From the NCBI RefSeq assembly GCF_026262505.1, contig NC_067207.1, forward strand, positions 30,844,082 through 30,908,081: a stretch of DNA of 64,000 bases, written 5' to 3'. Of the stretch, positions 19,047-29,837 are shown in pieces (positions within the stretch are counted from its first letter, which is position 1; each line of letters starts with the position of its first letter). Origin of the DNA: Trichomonas vaginalis G3. Its lineage: Eukaryota; Parabasalia; Trichomonadida; Trichomonadidae. The position numbers and the translations under genes were made by a program. The notes below the pieces were generated by a model. The model worked only from the letters and a program-made list of their open reading frames with translations. It ran no database searches and was not told the DNA's origin.

Positions 19047-20078
19047 ATGCTAATAAATTGCGAGTACGTGAAGGGAGAAAATCACACAATTTACGTTAAA
19101 AAGCTAAATTCCGTTGCTGAGTGCAAAAATGTTTTAGCTCAAGAAATTGATGTTGAACCAGACAGAATTAATTTTGTATATCAAGGAAAATTACTTATTA
19201 ACGAACGTACAATCGATTCATATGGAGTAACAGACGGAACAAAGATATTTTACACTCTAAAGCCAAAAATTGAAAAACCATTACCAGCTAAAAAGAAAGA
19301 AGAGGAAATGCCATCAATATTTGACGGAATTACAGATAACCCTTTAATCCAAGGAATGATGAAAACTTTCAAAGAAAACCCTGATATGGCAGCCAGTGCT
19401 CTTAAAGGTATTTCAGGATTTAAAGAGGATACTAACAACGTAGATATGAATTACGCATTTAATGATGGCGAAACATTTTCTGAAGTTCTTGATTTATTTT
19501 CAAAAGGTAATAAAAGACAAGCAGCGAAAACAATGGACAATATGCTTAACATGGCAAGCGCAGCAGATCCAGGTATGCTACATACAATTAACAGATACAT
19601 GAACTCATTCGATACATCTGATGCTCTTGACAACTTATATGGAGCGAACAACATCAAGATGGTTATTCCTGATAACAATCTCTCAGCACCTGCCGAATCC
19701 CCACTTCCTGAATCTCCTGCCCCTCAGCCAAACTTTTTCATGATGCAGCCACAACAACAACCTGCTCCACCAAGAATTAACGAGCTACCAGAGTTTACAT
19801 CTGGATTAGATAAAATACGTAGAGGAATAAGAGTTTTACAATCACGCGGTTTTGTAATGAATGATTCAAGAAAACTCTTCAGAAATTGTGAAGCAGAAAA
19901 GCGCCGAAGGATTGTAAATTCACTTCCACCGTACCAGAAATCAAATTATTTAGGAAATGCCCAATTATTATACAGCAGAGGCTTTTTGAACCTTGATGAC
20001 AATATTTTTGCTTTGTATGCGAATAACAATGATATTCGTATGGCTCTCCAATACTTGATGGACCTCGAAAGACAATAA
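19047..20078 (+). CDS. Ubiquilin/Dsk2-like UBL-UBA shuttle protein
   Basis: A 343-residue protein with the ubiquilin layout. Residues 1-72 form a ubiquitin-like domain (KLNSVAECKNVLAQEI, then RINFVYQGKLLINERTIDSYGVTDG). Residues 90-190 carry STI1-like helices (NPLIQGMMKTFKENPDMAAS). A proline/glutamine-rich linker with MMQPQQQPAPP follows, and the last about 45 residues look like a UBA domain (LDDNIFALYANNNDIRMALQYL). Such proteins carry ubiquitinated clients to the proteasome. The protein is shorter than animal ubiquilins but close to yeast Dsk2. Confidence 0.78.
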   Translation: MLINCEYVKGENHTIYVKKLNSVAECKNVLAQEIDVEPDRINFVYQGKLLINERTIDSYGVTDGTKIFYTLKPKIEKPLPAKKKEEEMPSIFDGITDNPLIQGMMKTFKENPDMAASALKGISGFKEDTNNVDMNYAFNDGETFSEVLDLFSKGNKRQAAKTMDNMLNMASAADPGMLHTINRYMNSFDTSDALDNLYGANNIKMVIPDNNLSAPAESPLPESPAPQPNFFMMQPQQQPAPPRINELPEFTSGLDKIRRGIRVLQSRGFVMNDSRKLFRNCEAEKRRRIVNSLPPYQKSNYLGNAQLLYSRGFLNLDDNIFALYANNNDIRMALQYLMDLERQ

Positions 20079-20354
20079 TTTTTTTTATTTGTATTATTTG
20101 TTAAAAAATAAATTCATTTATATGAAAATTATACATTTTTTCTCGATATATCCACATATATAATGTTTTTTGATATAATTTTAATACTTTTTCATAATTT
20201 CCGACTCAAATTCGTTTTCTTTTGCTTTAGACATCTTAATTTTCTGGGAGAGTGTAAGTAATGCAGACTTAAACCATCAAAATGAGTTTTAAAGAAATTT
20301 TAATTTTCATGTATAAAACAAATTTTAATAAACAAAAGCAAACATAATAACAAT

Positions 20355-20987
20355 TTACATTGGAACACCAGAAGGAATTCCTCTCTTCTGTTTCCTTCTA
20401 TGTCGAGGAGATTTTCCAACTCCAGGTGGGAGCGAGATTTTCGATTCTAGTAATACTTGTGGCACTCTTTCATCACCACGCAAAACAAATTCTTTGAATT
20501 GCTGTGTTATATAAATATCAGGCAAATTTGCACTCAATTTTTTCTGTTTTGAATCGTAATATCCAGATCTATCGAAAACACGCGCAATACTCTTCTTACA
20601 ACTCTTAGCATTTGTTGTAAAACCTAATGGTAATTCATTCATTTCCATAAATCTCGGTGAAATTCTTTGCTGAAGAGGAGGTAATGTTTTCTTTAACTGA
20701 TCGATATATGTGTCAACAGATTCGTTCATTGTGGCATTTTGTTTTTCTGTAATCGCTGTTCTCGTTAAAAAGAAATGTTGAATGTCCTCTTTTGGAGGAA
20801 CATATCTCCTACATAAGCTTTCTAGTTTTAAATCATGCTCTATTTCTTCTTCTGTTCTTTTCGAATCTCCCATGTGTTTCATAGCTTCTCTTTCACGGGC
20901 TGTGTGAGGAATTCTTTTCTGATATATGTGAAGATCACTGAAATCTATCTTAGGAACAAAATTTTCTTCATCATCATCTTGATACAT
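20355..20987 (-). CDS. Unknown basic-tailed protein (210 residues)
   Basis: I do not recognise this protein. I prefer the ATG at 20987 (MYQDDDEENF) over an in-frame upstream codon, since the acidic start looks natural and the upstream residues are hydrophobic filler. It is hydrophilic and helical around residues 45-100, and ends in a very basic tail (PGVGKSPRHRRKQKRGIPSG). It has no membrane span. It is convergent with the ubiquilin-like gene across about 275 AT-rich bases. Confidence 0.6.
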   Translation of the reverse strand: MYQDDDEENFVPKIDFSDLHIYQKRIPHTAREREAMKHMGDSKRTEEEIEHDLKLESLCRRYVPPKEDIQHFFLTRTAITEKQNATMNESVDTYIDQLKKTLPPLQQRISPRFMEMNELPLGFTTNAKSCKKSIARVFDRSGYYDSKQKKLSANLPDIYITQQFKEFVLRGDERVPQVLLESKISLPPGVGKSPRHRRKQKRGIPSGVPM

Positions 20988-21020
20988 GATGATTGAAAAA
21001 AATTTTACTAACGTCTTCAA

Positions 21021-22097
21021 AAAAAAATTAGGGATTTTAGATGAAGGAATTCCTTATGTTGAAAGTTTATTATGCAATGTTAACATATGCTTTTATTCAT
21101 GTATATTACTATTGCTTCTAATGGAACAATTCATCTAAGATAATATGAAGGAGGAATCTTAAAATGAAATGATTTGGCGAATGTAAAAATTTCCATTTTT
21201 CAAAAAGTGACATTAATTACAAAATTGGGGTTAAGGTCGATGAAAAAATGAGCGTTTTTAAAAAACCGCCGTTTGAGAGGAAAATTGAGAGCCCCGATGT
21301 ATACTTTTTGACTTTGTCAAAAACTTTGAAAGGACCAAAAAAATTTTAGTGTCAGAAAGTTTACAAATGCATACTTTCTGACAAACAGACTCTCAGAAAG
21401 TACTCAAACTGCAGTTTTTAATTTCCGCACTTTTTTTGGCGACTATATTTATTCAATCTAAAGCTAATTATTCATTGAACTGAGTTATCCATATAACACT
21501 ATGAATTTATGCTGATTAACTGTTATTCAATCTTATCCATGGGAATTATAACAAAATTATGTTTTAATGCATATGGTTTAAATAAGTATCCAGATTTTAC
21601 ATAATAGCATAATTAATTTGGTTATAAAAAAATAAAATTAGGTTTGCTGCTTTGAAAAACTAGCGTATAGAGCCATGCATCGAACTATTTATAGTTAATT
21701 ATTTAAAAACATCCAAAATTGATGCATTTGATATTTAGCCAAATACATCCTCACTTTTATGGGAGGATCATCTCTTCGGAACCAACAGGCACTATATGGA
21801 CATAATATAATACCTAAAGCTTGATTACTGAGTTCGATGTACCGCGATTTGAGACCTACCGATGTAAAAAGGGCTAATCCATCGTTAAAATATCGAAATA
21901 TCAAAAGTCAATCAAGAAAAGATATTTATTAGATGTTATGATTTTATCTGACCTTTGGCATTTGATCCTTTACTCTCAAATTCAATTTTCACTTCACGCA
22001 TGTTCGACAATTGAAATCGTAAAAATTTAAAATTAAAAGAAATATATTATACGAGGCAATTAACATTATAATCTTAACCTGAGAAAGTTGAAAAGTG
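21021..22097. other. Intergenic stretch with short inverted repeats
   Basis: Holds a hairpin-like pair gtcagaaagt / actttctgac near 21352-21381 and low-complexity AT sequence. A 69-codon minus-strand frame (21695-21904) contains an ordinary-looking amino acid mix but no recognisable domain; it may be a decayed gene piece. Nothing else can be assigned. Confidence 0.45.
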
Positions 22098-22103
22098 TCA
22101 TTT
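22098..22103 (+). promoter_or_regulatory. Trichomonad initiator (Inr) of the Rho gene
   Basis: TCATTT directly before the ATG at 22105 matches the trichomonad initiator TCA(Y)T(W), where transcription starts at the A. This gives a leader of about five bases, typical of the organism. Confidence 0.7.
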
Positions 22104-22104
22104 C

Positions 22105-22686
22105 ATGAAGCATATCAAGATTGTAGCTGTTGGTGATGGTGCTGTCGGCAAAACATGCATGCTTACATGCTATACAACAGGCAATTTCCCAGAAGAATAT
22201 GTTCCAACAATTTTCGATAACTACTCTCAATCAATTTCCATTGATGGTCAAAACGTAAATCTTCAGCTTTGGGATACAGCAGGTCAAGAAGATTATGAAA
22301 AGATCCGCCCAATGTCTTATCCAGATACAGACGTTTTCCTTGTTTGCTTCTCACTTGTAAATCCAGTTTCTCTCGAAAACGTTGAGAATGTCTGGATTAA
22401 TGAAATCACAACAGGCACTCCAAAGGCTAAGAAGATCCTTGTTGGCCTTAAGAAGGACCTTCGTGATAATTTTGATCCAGCTGTTGACCCAACAGCTAAA
22501 CCAGTTACAGCCGAAGAGGGACAAAAGGTTGCCCAAAAGATCGGCGCTTCCAAGTATATGGAATGCTCTGCTCGTACAAAGGATGGCCTTAATGAAATCT
22601 TTGCTGAAGCTGGTCGCCTTATCATCCACCCACAAGTAGAACCAAAGGACGCAAAGAAGAAGGACACGAACTGCCTCCTTCTTTAA
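22105..22686 (+). CDS. Rho/Rac family small GTPase
   Basis: A 193-residue Ras-superfamily GTPase of the Rho branch. G1 is GDGAVGKT (residues 10-17), switch I has YVPTIFDNY, and G3 is DTAGQEDY with the Rho-typical PMSYPDTDVFLVCFSLV following. G4 is the divergent LKKD, and G5 is ECSARTKDGL. The protein ends in a lysine stretch and CLLL, a CAAX box favouring geranylgeranylation and hence membrane attachment. Rho proteins control actin and adhesion. Codon use is more GC-rich than in neighbours, as expected for a highly expressed gene. Confidence 0.92.
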   Translation: MKHIKIVAVGDGAVGKTCMLTCYTTGNFPEEYVPTIFDNYSQSISIDGQNVNLQLWDTAGQEDYEKIRPMSYPDTDVFLVCFSLVNPVSLENVENVWINEITTGTPKAKKILVGLKKDLRDNFDPAVDPTAKPVTAEEGQKVAQKIGASKYMECSARTKDGLNEIFAEAGRLIIHPQVEPKDAKKKDTNCLLL

Positions 22687-22947
22687 AATAAATATTTTAC
22701 ATGATTTTTTTTATAGCTTAATATATAACGAACCATTTTAGATCTTAAGCCAACAAGTTTTCTTTTCTTGTATCAGAGTTGTAGATTTAAGACATAAAAA
22801 CCACATTTCTAAAAATTGAATTACTTTTTGACAGTTTTCATTTATGTTTCTTAAATCATTTCATACGCACTGTCACAAAATGATCTTCTCGATTCAATGA
22901 TACATAATATAATGAATTTGAAATCAAATTACAATATATAGACTTTA

Positions 22948-22953
22948 AAACTC

Positions 22954-22957
<4 letters not shown>
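22948..22957 (+). repeat. Candidate target-site duplication of Maverick B, left
   Basis: aaactcagtt stands directly before the A tract of copy B and is repeated exactly at 44231-44240, just past its right end. Ten bases is longer than the 5-6 usually reported for this class. Confidence 0.6.
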
Positions 22958-22958
<1 letters not shown>

Positions 22959-22995
<37 letters not shown>

Positions 22996-23110
22996 TAGTG
23001 GGGCTTCCAGGCACTTCGTGCCTTCTAGCCCTGAAGATGTTTAGTATAAATGAAGTATATATTCGGAGGGCTTCCAGGCGCGTTACGCCCTGAAGATGTT
23101 TAGTATAAAT
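22959..23110. repeat. Left terminal region of Maverick B
   Basis: An A tract (22959-22993) is followed by GGTAGTGGGGCTTCC and the tip hairpin. Two tandem copies of a unit come next, each with gggcttccaggc, then ctgaagatgtttagtataaa. The second unit has a variant hairpin (gcgttacgc). The first about 40 bases match the right tip in inverted orientation. Confidence 0.8.
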
Positions 23111-23252
23111 GAAGTTTTTATTCGGAAAATTGTTAGTCTTCTTGGTCGAAAACATTATATAATGTTTCACTTTTCACAAATTATATATGTTTTCATGCTT
23201 TGTCACTTTTCTGTCACTTTTCAGGTAAAAACATTTTTATTATTATATATAA

Positions 23253-24090
23253 ATGAATTTTACAAAACCACCACTACCCTTCTTTGGAAATAAGAGTAGA
23301 TGTAAAGATATTATATTGAGAGAACTTAAGAAACTACCGAATGGTCTAACATTTGTAGATTTGTTCGGTGGAAGTTTCTATATATCCCATCTATGTCATA
23401 TAATATTCCCAGACTCAAAGATTATATGCAATGACTTCGACAACTATATGGACCGTCTCAAACATATTCCAGACACAAACAATATATTGAAAGAGTTAAA
23501 AGAAAAGATACCTATAGGCAAGATGGAACGTATACCATTAGATAAGAAAAATATTGTGAGAGAGGTTTTGAAAAAAGCAGAATATATTGACTGGGATAGT
23601 ATATCTGCTTGAGACTATATATATAGTGGTTCTATAAGAGTTCATGACATTGAAACACTTATGTCAAAAGTTTTATATCTTAACTATACAAATGTTTTCA
23701 AAGAGGACATAGAAAAATATATTGAGGGTATAGAGTTTGTGAGATGTCATTGGACAGAGTTGTATGAAAAATATAAAGACAAGGAAAATGTTTTCTTTAT
23801 AGTGGACCCGCCGTTCTATATACACATGGGATTTTCAATACCAAGTAGACTGGACTTTGAGAGACTCTTTAGAAACTTTAGACGTTTTACATAACCATCC
23901 ATGCTTTTACTTTACATCCGATAAAAGTGGTTTGGAAAGTGTCATGAGATGGTTAGAGGACATACATGACTATGAGTTTATATATGACAAGATAGAATAT
24001 GAGAGAGGTCCTATAAACTGGAGAAAGTGTCACAATAAAGAAATTTTATTAGTAAGTAAATGTGGTTTGAAATCGGACTACTTGTTTTAG
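23253..24090 (+). CDS. D12-class adenine methylase (broken copy)
   Basis: Near-identical to the whole gene in copy C. The motifs PFFGNKSRC, VDLFGGSFYIS and VDPPFY are all visible. The frame is broken about three times. It is the first gene after the tip, preceded by tttttattattatatataaATG. Confidence 0.75.
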
Positions 24091-24600
24091 GTGAAGAGGT
24101 GAGATTTCACCTGTTTTTTCACCTCTTTTTTCACCTCGTGAATTTTCATGAAATTTACACCAAAAATAATGTTTAGGTGAAGAGGTGAGATTTCACCTGT
24201 TTTTTCACCTCTTTTTTCACCTCGTGAATTTTCATGAAATTTACACCAAAAATAATGTTTAGGTGAAGAGGTGAGATTTCACCTGTTTTTTCACCTAATT
24301 TTTCACCCGTTGAATTTTCATGAATTTTACACCAAAAATATACTACTAGGGTCATTTACGAAGAAGTCTTAACAAAGTCTTTACGAAGAAGTCTTAACAA
24401 AGTCTTTACGAAGAAATTCATGAAAATTCAAGAGGTGAGAAATGAGGTGAGAAATGAGGTGAAATCTCACCTCTTCACCTAAAATATATTTTTGGGTCAT
24501 TTTACGAAGAAATCTCAACAAAGTCTTTACGAAGAAATCTCAACAAAGTCTTTACGAAGAAATCTCAACAAAGTCTTTACGAAGAAGTCATAACAAAGAA
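24091..24600. repeat. Palindromic array inserted behind the methylase
   Basis: Three near-identical units each contain aggtgaagaggtgagatttc with caccttttttcacct arms and an aaaaataatgtttagg box. After them come repeats of tttacgaagaaatctcaaca. The array is bracketed by a duplicated segment: the methylase end and the start of the 43-residue gene occur at both edges (around 24030-24085 and 24590-24650). This block is absent at this place in copies A and C. Confidence 0.75.
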
Positions 24601-24617
24601 ATTTTATTGGTAAGTAA

Positions 24618-24749
24618 ATGTGGTTTGAAATAGGACTACTTGTTTTAGGTTTTTTCCATTGTGTCATTTACTTATTTGACGTGGCAGAAAGATATAGAGA
24701 ATATGAAGATGAACCAATGCCTGCAAATGTCCAGTATATGTACTCGTAA
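24618..24749 (+). CDS. Conserved 43-residue single-pass membrane protein
   Basis: Same small protein as at 13337-13468: MWFEIGLLVLGFFHCVIYLF and an acidic tail ending NVQYMYS. Here it stands apart from the methylase because the repeat array lies between them, and its frame is still open. Confidence 0.72.
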   Translation: MWFEIGLLVLGFFHCVIYLFDVAERYREYEDEPMPANVQYMYS

Positions 24750-24772
24750 GAGATATTTTTATCTAATATTAA

Positions 24773-25135
24773 ATGGACGCACAGAACTTAGCGAATGCAC
24801 AGCAACCTGGACAACCAAACCCAGAGAATATTCCAAATGAAGTTAGAATACAAACTGCAATGGCAAACTATGGTCAAGTGCCAACAGATGTACAAATGCA
24901 AACTGCCATGTCAAATGACGCTGCGTTAGGCTTACCACCATGGTATGCAAATATGAGATGGAAAGAGTTTTATACAAACCCTGAAGTGGGATATAAACAA
25001 CTTTATGCAGATGACGCGAACACAGGAGTTGACCCAGAATATGTTTTCTACCAGAGGAGAAACAGAATGTATGAGCTCCAGTTAAAGAATGCTATGGAAC
25101 TCAACAGGAAACGTAAGAGACTAGGCGGACATTAG
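24773..25135 (+). CDS. Unknown 120-residue Maverick protein
   Basis: The open version of the family seen at 12952-13313. A Gln/Asn/Pro-rich start is followed by two related segments (VRIQTAMANYGQVP and VQMQTAMSNDAALG), an aromatic middle (LPPWYANMRWKEFYTNPEV) and a basic C-terminal helix (ELNRKRKRLGGH). The promoter-like motif tttttatctaatattaa precedes the ATG. No family is recognised; its place among small genes and its basic tail would suit a DNA-associated virion protein, which is speculation. Confidence 0.72.
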   Translation: MDAQNLANAQQPGQPNPENIPNEVRIQTAMANYGQVPTDVQMQTAMSNDAALGLPPWYANMRWKEFYTNPEVGYKQLYADDANTGVDPEYVFYQRRNRMYELQLKNAMELNRKRKRLGGH

Positions 25136-25153
25136 ATTTTTACATATAGTAAA

Positions 25154-25395
25154 ATGGGTTTCTTCAGTAAGATAGGAAACTTCTTTCGAAATGTTGGAAG
25201 AGGTATATGGAATGGAATAAAATCTGTCGGAAGAGGAATTTGGAACGGAGTCAAAAATATTGGTAAAAGAGTAGGTCAGTTTGTTGGTATATACCTAAAG
25301 ACCCTGAACCAGAAGAGCAAGCTCCTGTTATACAACAGCCTGAACCTGCACCACAGTCTAGTTGGCAACCAAATCCAACACCTCAACCGTATTAA
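25154..25395 (+). CDS. 80-residue amphipathic Gly/Trp-rich protein (broken copy)
   Basis: Same family as 12691-12933. The repeated GRGIWNGIK/GRGIWNGVK helices are present; the proline-rich end is out of step (about one break). It starts after tttttacatatagtaaaATG. Confidence 0.65.
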
Positions 25396-25399
25396 AAAA

Positions 25400-26251
25400 T
25401 CATATTTTACCGTTCGATAGTAGTTGTATATGAAACTAAGTTTCTAAGTAAAACGCGTGGTATAATGGAATTATTCTCTTTCTTCCATCTGTAGTAAACC
25501 ATACTTGAAAGTCTGAAATACTTCCACTTGGTGGTTTCGTATAGCTTTGTAGGTTTTTCGTAAAAGTCATTTGCCAAGCATAAAAAAGAGTTTTGTGCAC
25601 CAGAAAATGAAGCATGAACTATAATAGCATCTGAGTCGAAAAACATTTTCATATGTTCCATTAGGGTTTTCGACTTCATAAAAGTTCGGGTGTACTGGAT
25701 ATTCTGCAGGCTGATTTAACATCCTCAAAAATCTATACCATGCCAAGTTGTTATATTTTGTAGAAATATAAACGTCTTCTCCAAGGTCTTCTATTCTATT
25801 GATTTTAACAGTTGCATTTTTCCTGTCATATATAATATCGAGATGGTACTCTCCTTCGTCAATGTTGTACTGTTTTGCATATTCGAGATAGATATCGTTT
25901 ATTTTTTCTTGAAAAGCTTGAAGAGTTGTTTCTAAGTTTTACAAGCAAACTAACTTGTAAAAGTTTTCCCTGTTCAAATTTCTCATACGTACGTTTTTCT
26001 TTGTTATAGTATCGAACTTCAAAAGCGACCGTAAATGGGAAACCATGTATGGCTTCTGAAATGAACTTCATTCTACGAAAGCCAATAGCTTTTGTGACGG
26101 ATGGGTCTCTTAACCATCTCAATGGGTAGTCAAAACGATAGCCTTCATGCTTTACGGTCTCTGTCTCAAACTTTTGACCGACATTAGTAAAAAGTTCATC
26201 TAATGGTTTAGTTGTAGCAACTCTTGAATTTTCTTTTTCTATTGAAAGCAT
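25400..26251 (-). CDS. 282-residue variable-core Maverick protein (broken copy)
   Basis: Near-identical to the open copy A gene at 11838-12686, including its central region, so it carries the A-type core. The frame is broken about three times. It is divergent from the tail-fibre gene across the conserved 18-bp spacer. Confidence 0.68.
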
Positions 26252-26269
26252 ATTTTATCTAGAATAAAA
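26252..26269. promoter_or_regulatory. 18-bp near-palindromic divergent promoter
   Basis: attttatctagaataaaa separates the two divergent ATGs. Same layout and nearly the same bases as in copies A and C. Confidence 0.65.
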
Positions 26270-27701
26270 ATGTCGAAAGAAACAGCGTCTATGAGAGAAA
26301 TACAACACAACCGACAACTCATTTTGCAAGCTCTAAATAAGAACACAACAAACTTTTCAAACTATTCTAAGATATCTGAGTCATTGAAAGAAGGAAACTT
26401 AAAACTGACGATAAACCCAATGACAGACGAGTTTCTGTTTCAAGACAGTAAGAACCATACTGTTTGTATAAATCCAACAAAAAGAACTTTAAACGAGAAA
26501 CCTATAGATGAACTTCTTTTGAAAGCAGATATTGACAACAAAGCTGACAAAGAGTATGTCATTGAAAAAGTTCAAGAAGAACATGACAGAGCAGATGCAA
26601 CATATGCAACAAAAGCAGATGTTGAAAAGAAAGTTGACAAAGAGTATGTCATTGAAAAAGTTCAAGAAGAACATGACAGAGCAGATGCAACATATGCAAC
26701 GAAAGAACATACTCATCCTGAACTAGCAGACAAAACATATGTTGACAATAAAATGTCAAGTGAAGTGACAAGAGCTGAAAACGAATATTCTAAAAAGACT
26801 CATACACATACCATTGCAAATATAACAAACTTACAAGAAACCTTAAACAGGAAAAGTGACGTTGGACATACACATACCATTGCAAATATAACAAACTTAC
26901 AAGAAACCTTAAACAGGAAAAGTGACGTTGGACATACACACGATTTCTTCGCAACTGTTGGTATAGAAAATATTGAAGGAACGGTTGAAGAAACTGGGGA
27001 TGTATTAAATTGGAAACCTCCTAACTTTCCACAAGTTTAAACATCGGAGGATGACATAACGACGATGAAATACACTAGATGTAGAAATGTCTATGTCATG
27101 GAGGATGAAAACAAAGTTAAATTCACTGCTCAAGATTTATATGATAAAAAAGCTGACAAAACATATGTTAACGATGAGTTAGATAAAAAAGCTGACAAAA
27201 CATATGTTAACGATGAGTTAGATAAAAAAGCTGACAAAACAGAGCTTCAAACGTTAAAGACAGAAATACTTCAAACACTATATCCTATAGGTTTCTATTT
27301 ACACGTCAATGAACTACTACCAAACCAGAAGTAGTACTTGGTCTCGGAACTTGGACTCAAATAGTCGACAGGTTTTTGTATTGTGCAAACTCTTCAAAGG
27401 AAACAGGTGGAAGTAAAACGATTTCAGGTTGAAAACTTACCTGCGCACAGTCACTACATAGATTTAAGTACATCTCAAGCAGGTTGCATAAGCATAGATT
27501 TTGGGATTGGTCAGCAATGAAAAAAGGTAAAGGATATGATGTTAAAGACAACGTTCAGTTTGCTATAAATTGTTTCTGGGTAGCACACAGGGAGAAGGAA
27601 GCCATACACATCGCGTTTCAGGGTATACGCAAACAACGGGACAGAGTAAAGACTACATGCCACCTTACATGACAGTTTACGCATGGTATAGAAATGCTTA
27701 G
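26270..27701 (+). CDS. Phage-type tail-fibre / collar protein (broken copy)
   Basis: The N-terminal module is as in copies A and C. The stalk differs: besides ADKEYVIEKVQEEHDRADAT repeats it has two tandem copies of a HTHTIANITNLQETLNRKSD-type repeat, a motif class common in bacteriophage tail fibres. The collar-like tip is recognisable near the end. The gene is broken in several places (about four). The different stalk shows mosaic exchange between Maverick copies. Confidence 0.72.
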
Positions 27702-28655
27702 TCGTCATTTTCAACTTCTTTAGCATATTCGTCAGGAGTTGTCTTATATGTTAGGAACTGTCTTTGAAAGTATACCACCTTGAACTTTGACAAGTTTGAA
27801 ACGAGGTCTGACAATAGTAGTTTTATCTTCTGCTTGCAGTCTGTACATTTTGCCATGTTTGCCTAAAACTTCATAATATCTCTTGTATACTTTCTTCTAT
27901 TTTTACGAAACACGAATGCGAGTACCTGTCGAGTTCCCATTGTTGTCATAGTCAATAGTATTTTCATATGGGTCGCGTTTAGGTATTTCTATTTTTTACT
28001 TTGTCACCTTTCTTAAGTTTGAAGCCTGGCATTCTTTCTTGTTTGTCTCTTTTGACTAAACTATAAATATATAGTCTTTCTCTAAGTCGGGGTTGTTTTT
28101 CATTTCTTCGGGGGAGTGGTTTCCCAAACCTTTTTGTTTACGGTTATTGTAAATATTTAAAACTTGTCTCATCTTTGCCATGGAGAAGTGTCTATATTTG
28201 TCGTCATATGACATTTCATCTACCTCACCACCTTGTGGTTGGTTTAAGTCTCTTAAGATTTTTATACAACTGTCAATGACACCAAGAGCAGAATGGTTTT
28301 GGTCGACAATGAAATATTGGTTTACATTTTTTGAACGCAGATAGTTTTTAATATCGTCTGATTTGAAAGAACTTTCACAGTCAGATGTCAGTTTTGTTGG
28401 ATGGTATTTGTCAACGAATATTGTCAAAGCAGTTTTTCACATCTAAAATATTTTTGGACCATAATGGTATGGCTTCACAGTATCTTGTGTTTTGACCGAC
28501 AAATATTAGCCAGTATGGAGGTCCATCTTCTCTATACCTCGGAATGTTTTCCAAGATATCCATAAACCAAGCATTTGGTGTTGAACTAAAGATTTTATCA
28601 TGAGTGCTTTCTTTGTCGCTTTAGAAACATAGGGGTCCTTGTTTGGATTCGTCAT
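27698..28655 (-). CDS. Maverick integrase (broken copy)
   Basis: Matches the open integrase at 9574-10533 along its length, including the catalytic core and basic C-terminal part, but is broken about five times. Its mobility would have to depend on integrase from another copy. Confidence 0.75.
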
Positions 28656-28672
28656 TTTTTAACCCATAAGAA

Positions 28673-29076
28673 ATGGGTTTATTTGGCGCATTAGCAGGAG
28701 TTGCATCCAGATTTTTTGCCCGCAGTGGGAACACTAGCCAGAGGTGCATTTGGAATTGGAAGGAAGATTTTGAGTACTTTAGGTATACTGAAAGAGAGAA
28801 AGCACAGCCTATTATACAAACTGTACAGAAAGGTTGGGATGTAGCACGAGATGCAGCAAATCTTATTCCAAATCCTGAAACAAGAGGAAAAGTTCAAGGA
28901 TGGATGGACAATGTAGGAAGACAAGCAGGAAACTACTATAACAAAGCAAATGACTACTATAACCAAGCAGGCACTATATGGACCAAGGTGAAAGATTCTT
29001 TAACAGAGGATATAACCATGCACAACAGTGGGTAAACAACAACCAACCGCAACCGCCTCAAACGTGGGGAATGTAA
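28673..29076 (+). CDS. 133-residue amphipathic Maverick protein (broken copy)
   Basis: Same family as 9156-9557, with the Gly/Ala-rich amphipathic start and the Tyr/Asn/Gln-rich end. About two or three breaks. It is divergent from the integrase across a spacer of under 20 bases. Confidence 0.6.
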
Positions 29077-29095
29077 ATTTTTTTACTGAGATGAA

Positions 29096-29251
29096 ATGAA
29101 CAATACAGCATTGAGACAAATGGGCTCAAGATGGATTTGTCGGCTTCCAGCAGTTACACAACCACGTGTTTGTCAAGTTCTTCCTATACCTCAGGAAGTT
29201 TTAGACCGACTTAAAAAACCTAAACAACCAGTTGAAAACAAACCAAACTAA
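29096..29251 (+). CDS. Conserved 51-residue Maverick protein
   Basis: Open frame MNNTALRQMGSRWICRLPAV and so on, same length as in copy A (8981-9136). It follows tttttactgagatgaa. Two consecutive genes here begin with this same leader, so the leader itself appears to be duplicated. Confidence 0.7.
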   Translation: MNNTALRQMGSRWICRLPAVTQPRVCQVLPIPQEVLDRLKKPKQPVENKPN

Positions 29252-29270
29252 AATTTTTTACTGAGATGAA

Positions 29271-29837
29271 ATGACCGAAGAAGTTGAAACGGTAGATTTG
29301 ACACCACAAACAAAAAGTTCAGAACCATTGTCAAAACCTGTCAAAGAACTTACAGATGAAGAAAAAAATTCAATAATAGAAAGTGCCAGGTCTGGAAATA
29401 CAAACCCTAACTACAAAGTCACTTTTCATAGAAATGGAACGGCTAGTATCTCAAAAAAGAAACAGACTCTCACAAATAAAATATTGAAGTCTGAAGGAGT
29501 TTATGAGACAACAGATGGAAAAGTTTACTTCACTGACCAACAGTTCATTATAGAACATCTCATTGACTTAGAGTCGAAATATTCTAAACTTTACAACAAA
29601 CACAAAAAGTTGAAAGGAAAACAAAAACAAATGGCATATGATATTTATGAAGATGTTGACGACACAACTAGACCAGCAAGTGAAGTAAAGTCAGCAGAAC
29701 CGAAAAGTGACGAAAAACCAATAGAAGAAGGGAAGCCAAAACCAAAGGTTAGTATTGAAACTAAACCAAGTCAACCTTCATTAGCTGGTATGGGTTGGCG
29801 TCAAAGACTTATGGTAGCTGGTGGTTACGTAAAGTAA
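29271..29837 (+). CDS. Unknown 188-residue Maverick protein
   Basis: Orthologue of 8377-8961 and open. The glutamate/proline/lysine-rich linker near residues 145-165 is shorter than in copy A; the conserved end MGWRQRLMVAGGYVK is kept. It follows tttttactgagatgaaATG. No family is recognised. Confidence 0.75.
   Translation: MTEEVETVDLTPQTKSSEPLSKPVKELTDEEKNSIIESARSGNTNPNYKVTFHRNGTASISKKKQTLTNKILKSEGVYETTDGKVYFTDQQFIIEHLIDLESKYSKLYNKHKKLKGKQKQMAYDIYEDVDDTTRPASEVKSAEPKSDEKPIEEGKPKPKVSIETKPSQPSLAGMGWRQRLMVAGGYVK

Noticed and set aside
21695-21904. Minus-strand frame of 69 codons with an ordinary amino acid mix
   Set aside because: No ATG-proximal initiator, no recognisable domain and no neighbour support; kept only as a possible decayed gene piece in the intergenic entry.
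22959-22993. A tract as a poly(A) tail of a LINE or processed gene
   Set aside because: The tract lies at the start of an inverted-repeat tip, and a T tract of similar length lies at the opposite tip, so it belongs to the Maverick ends.
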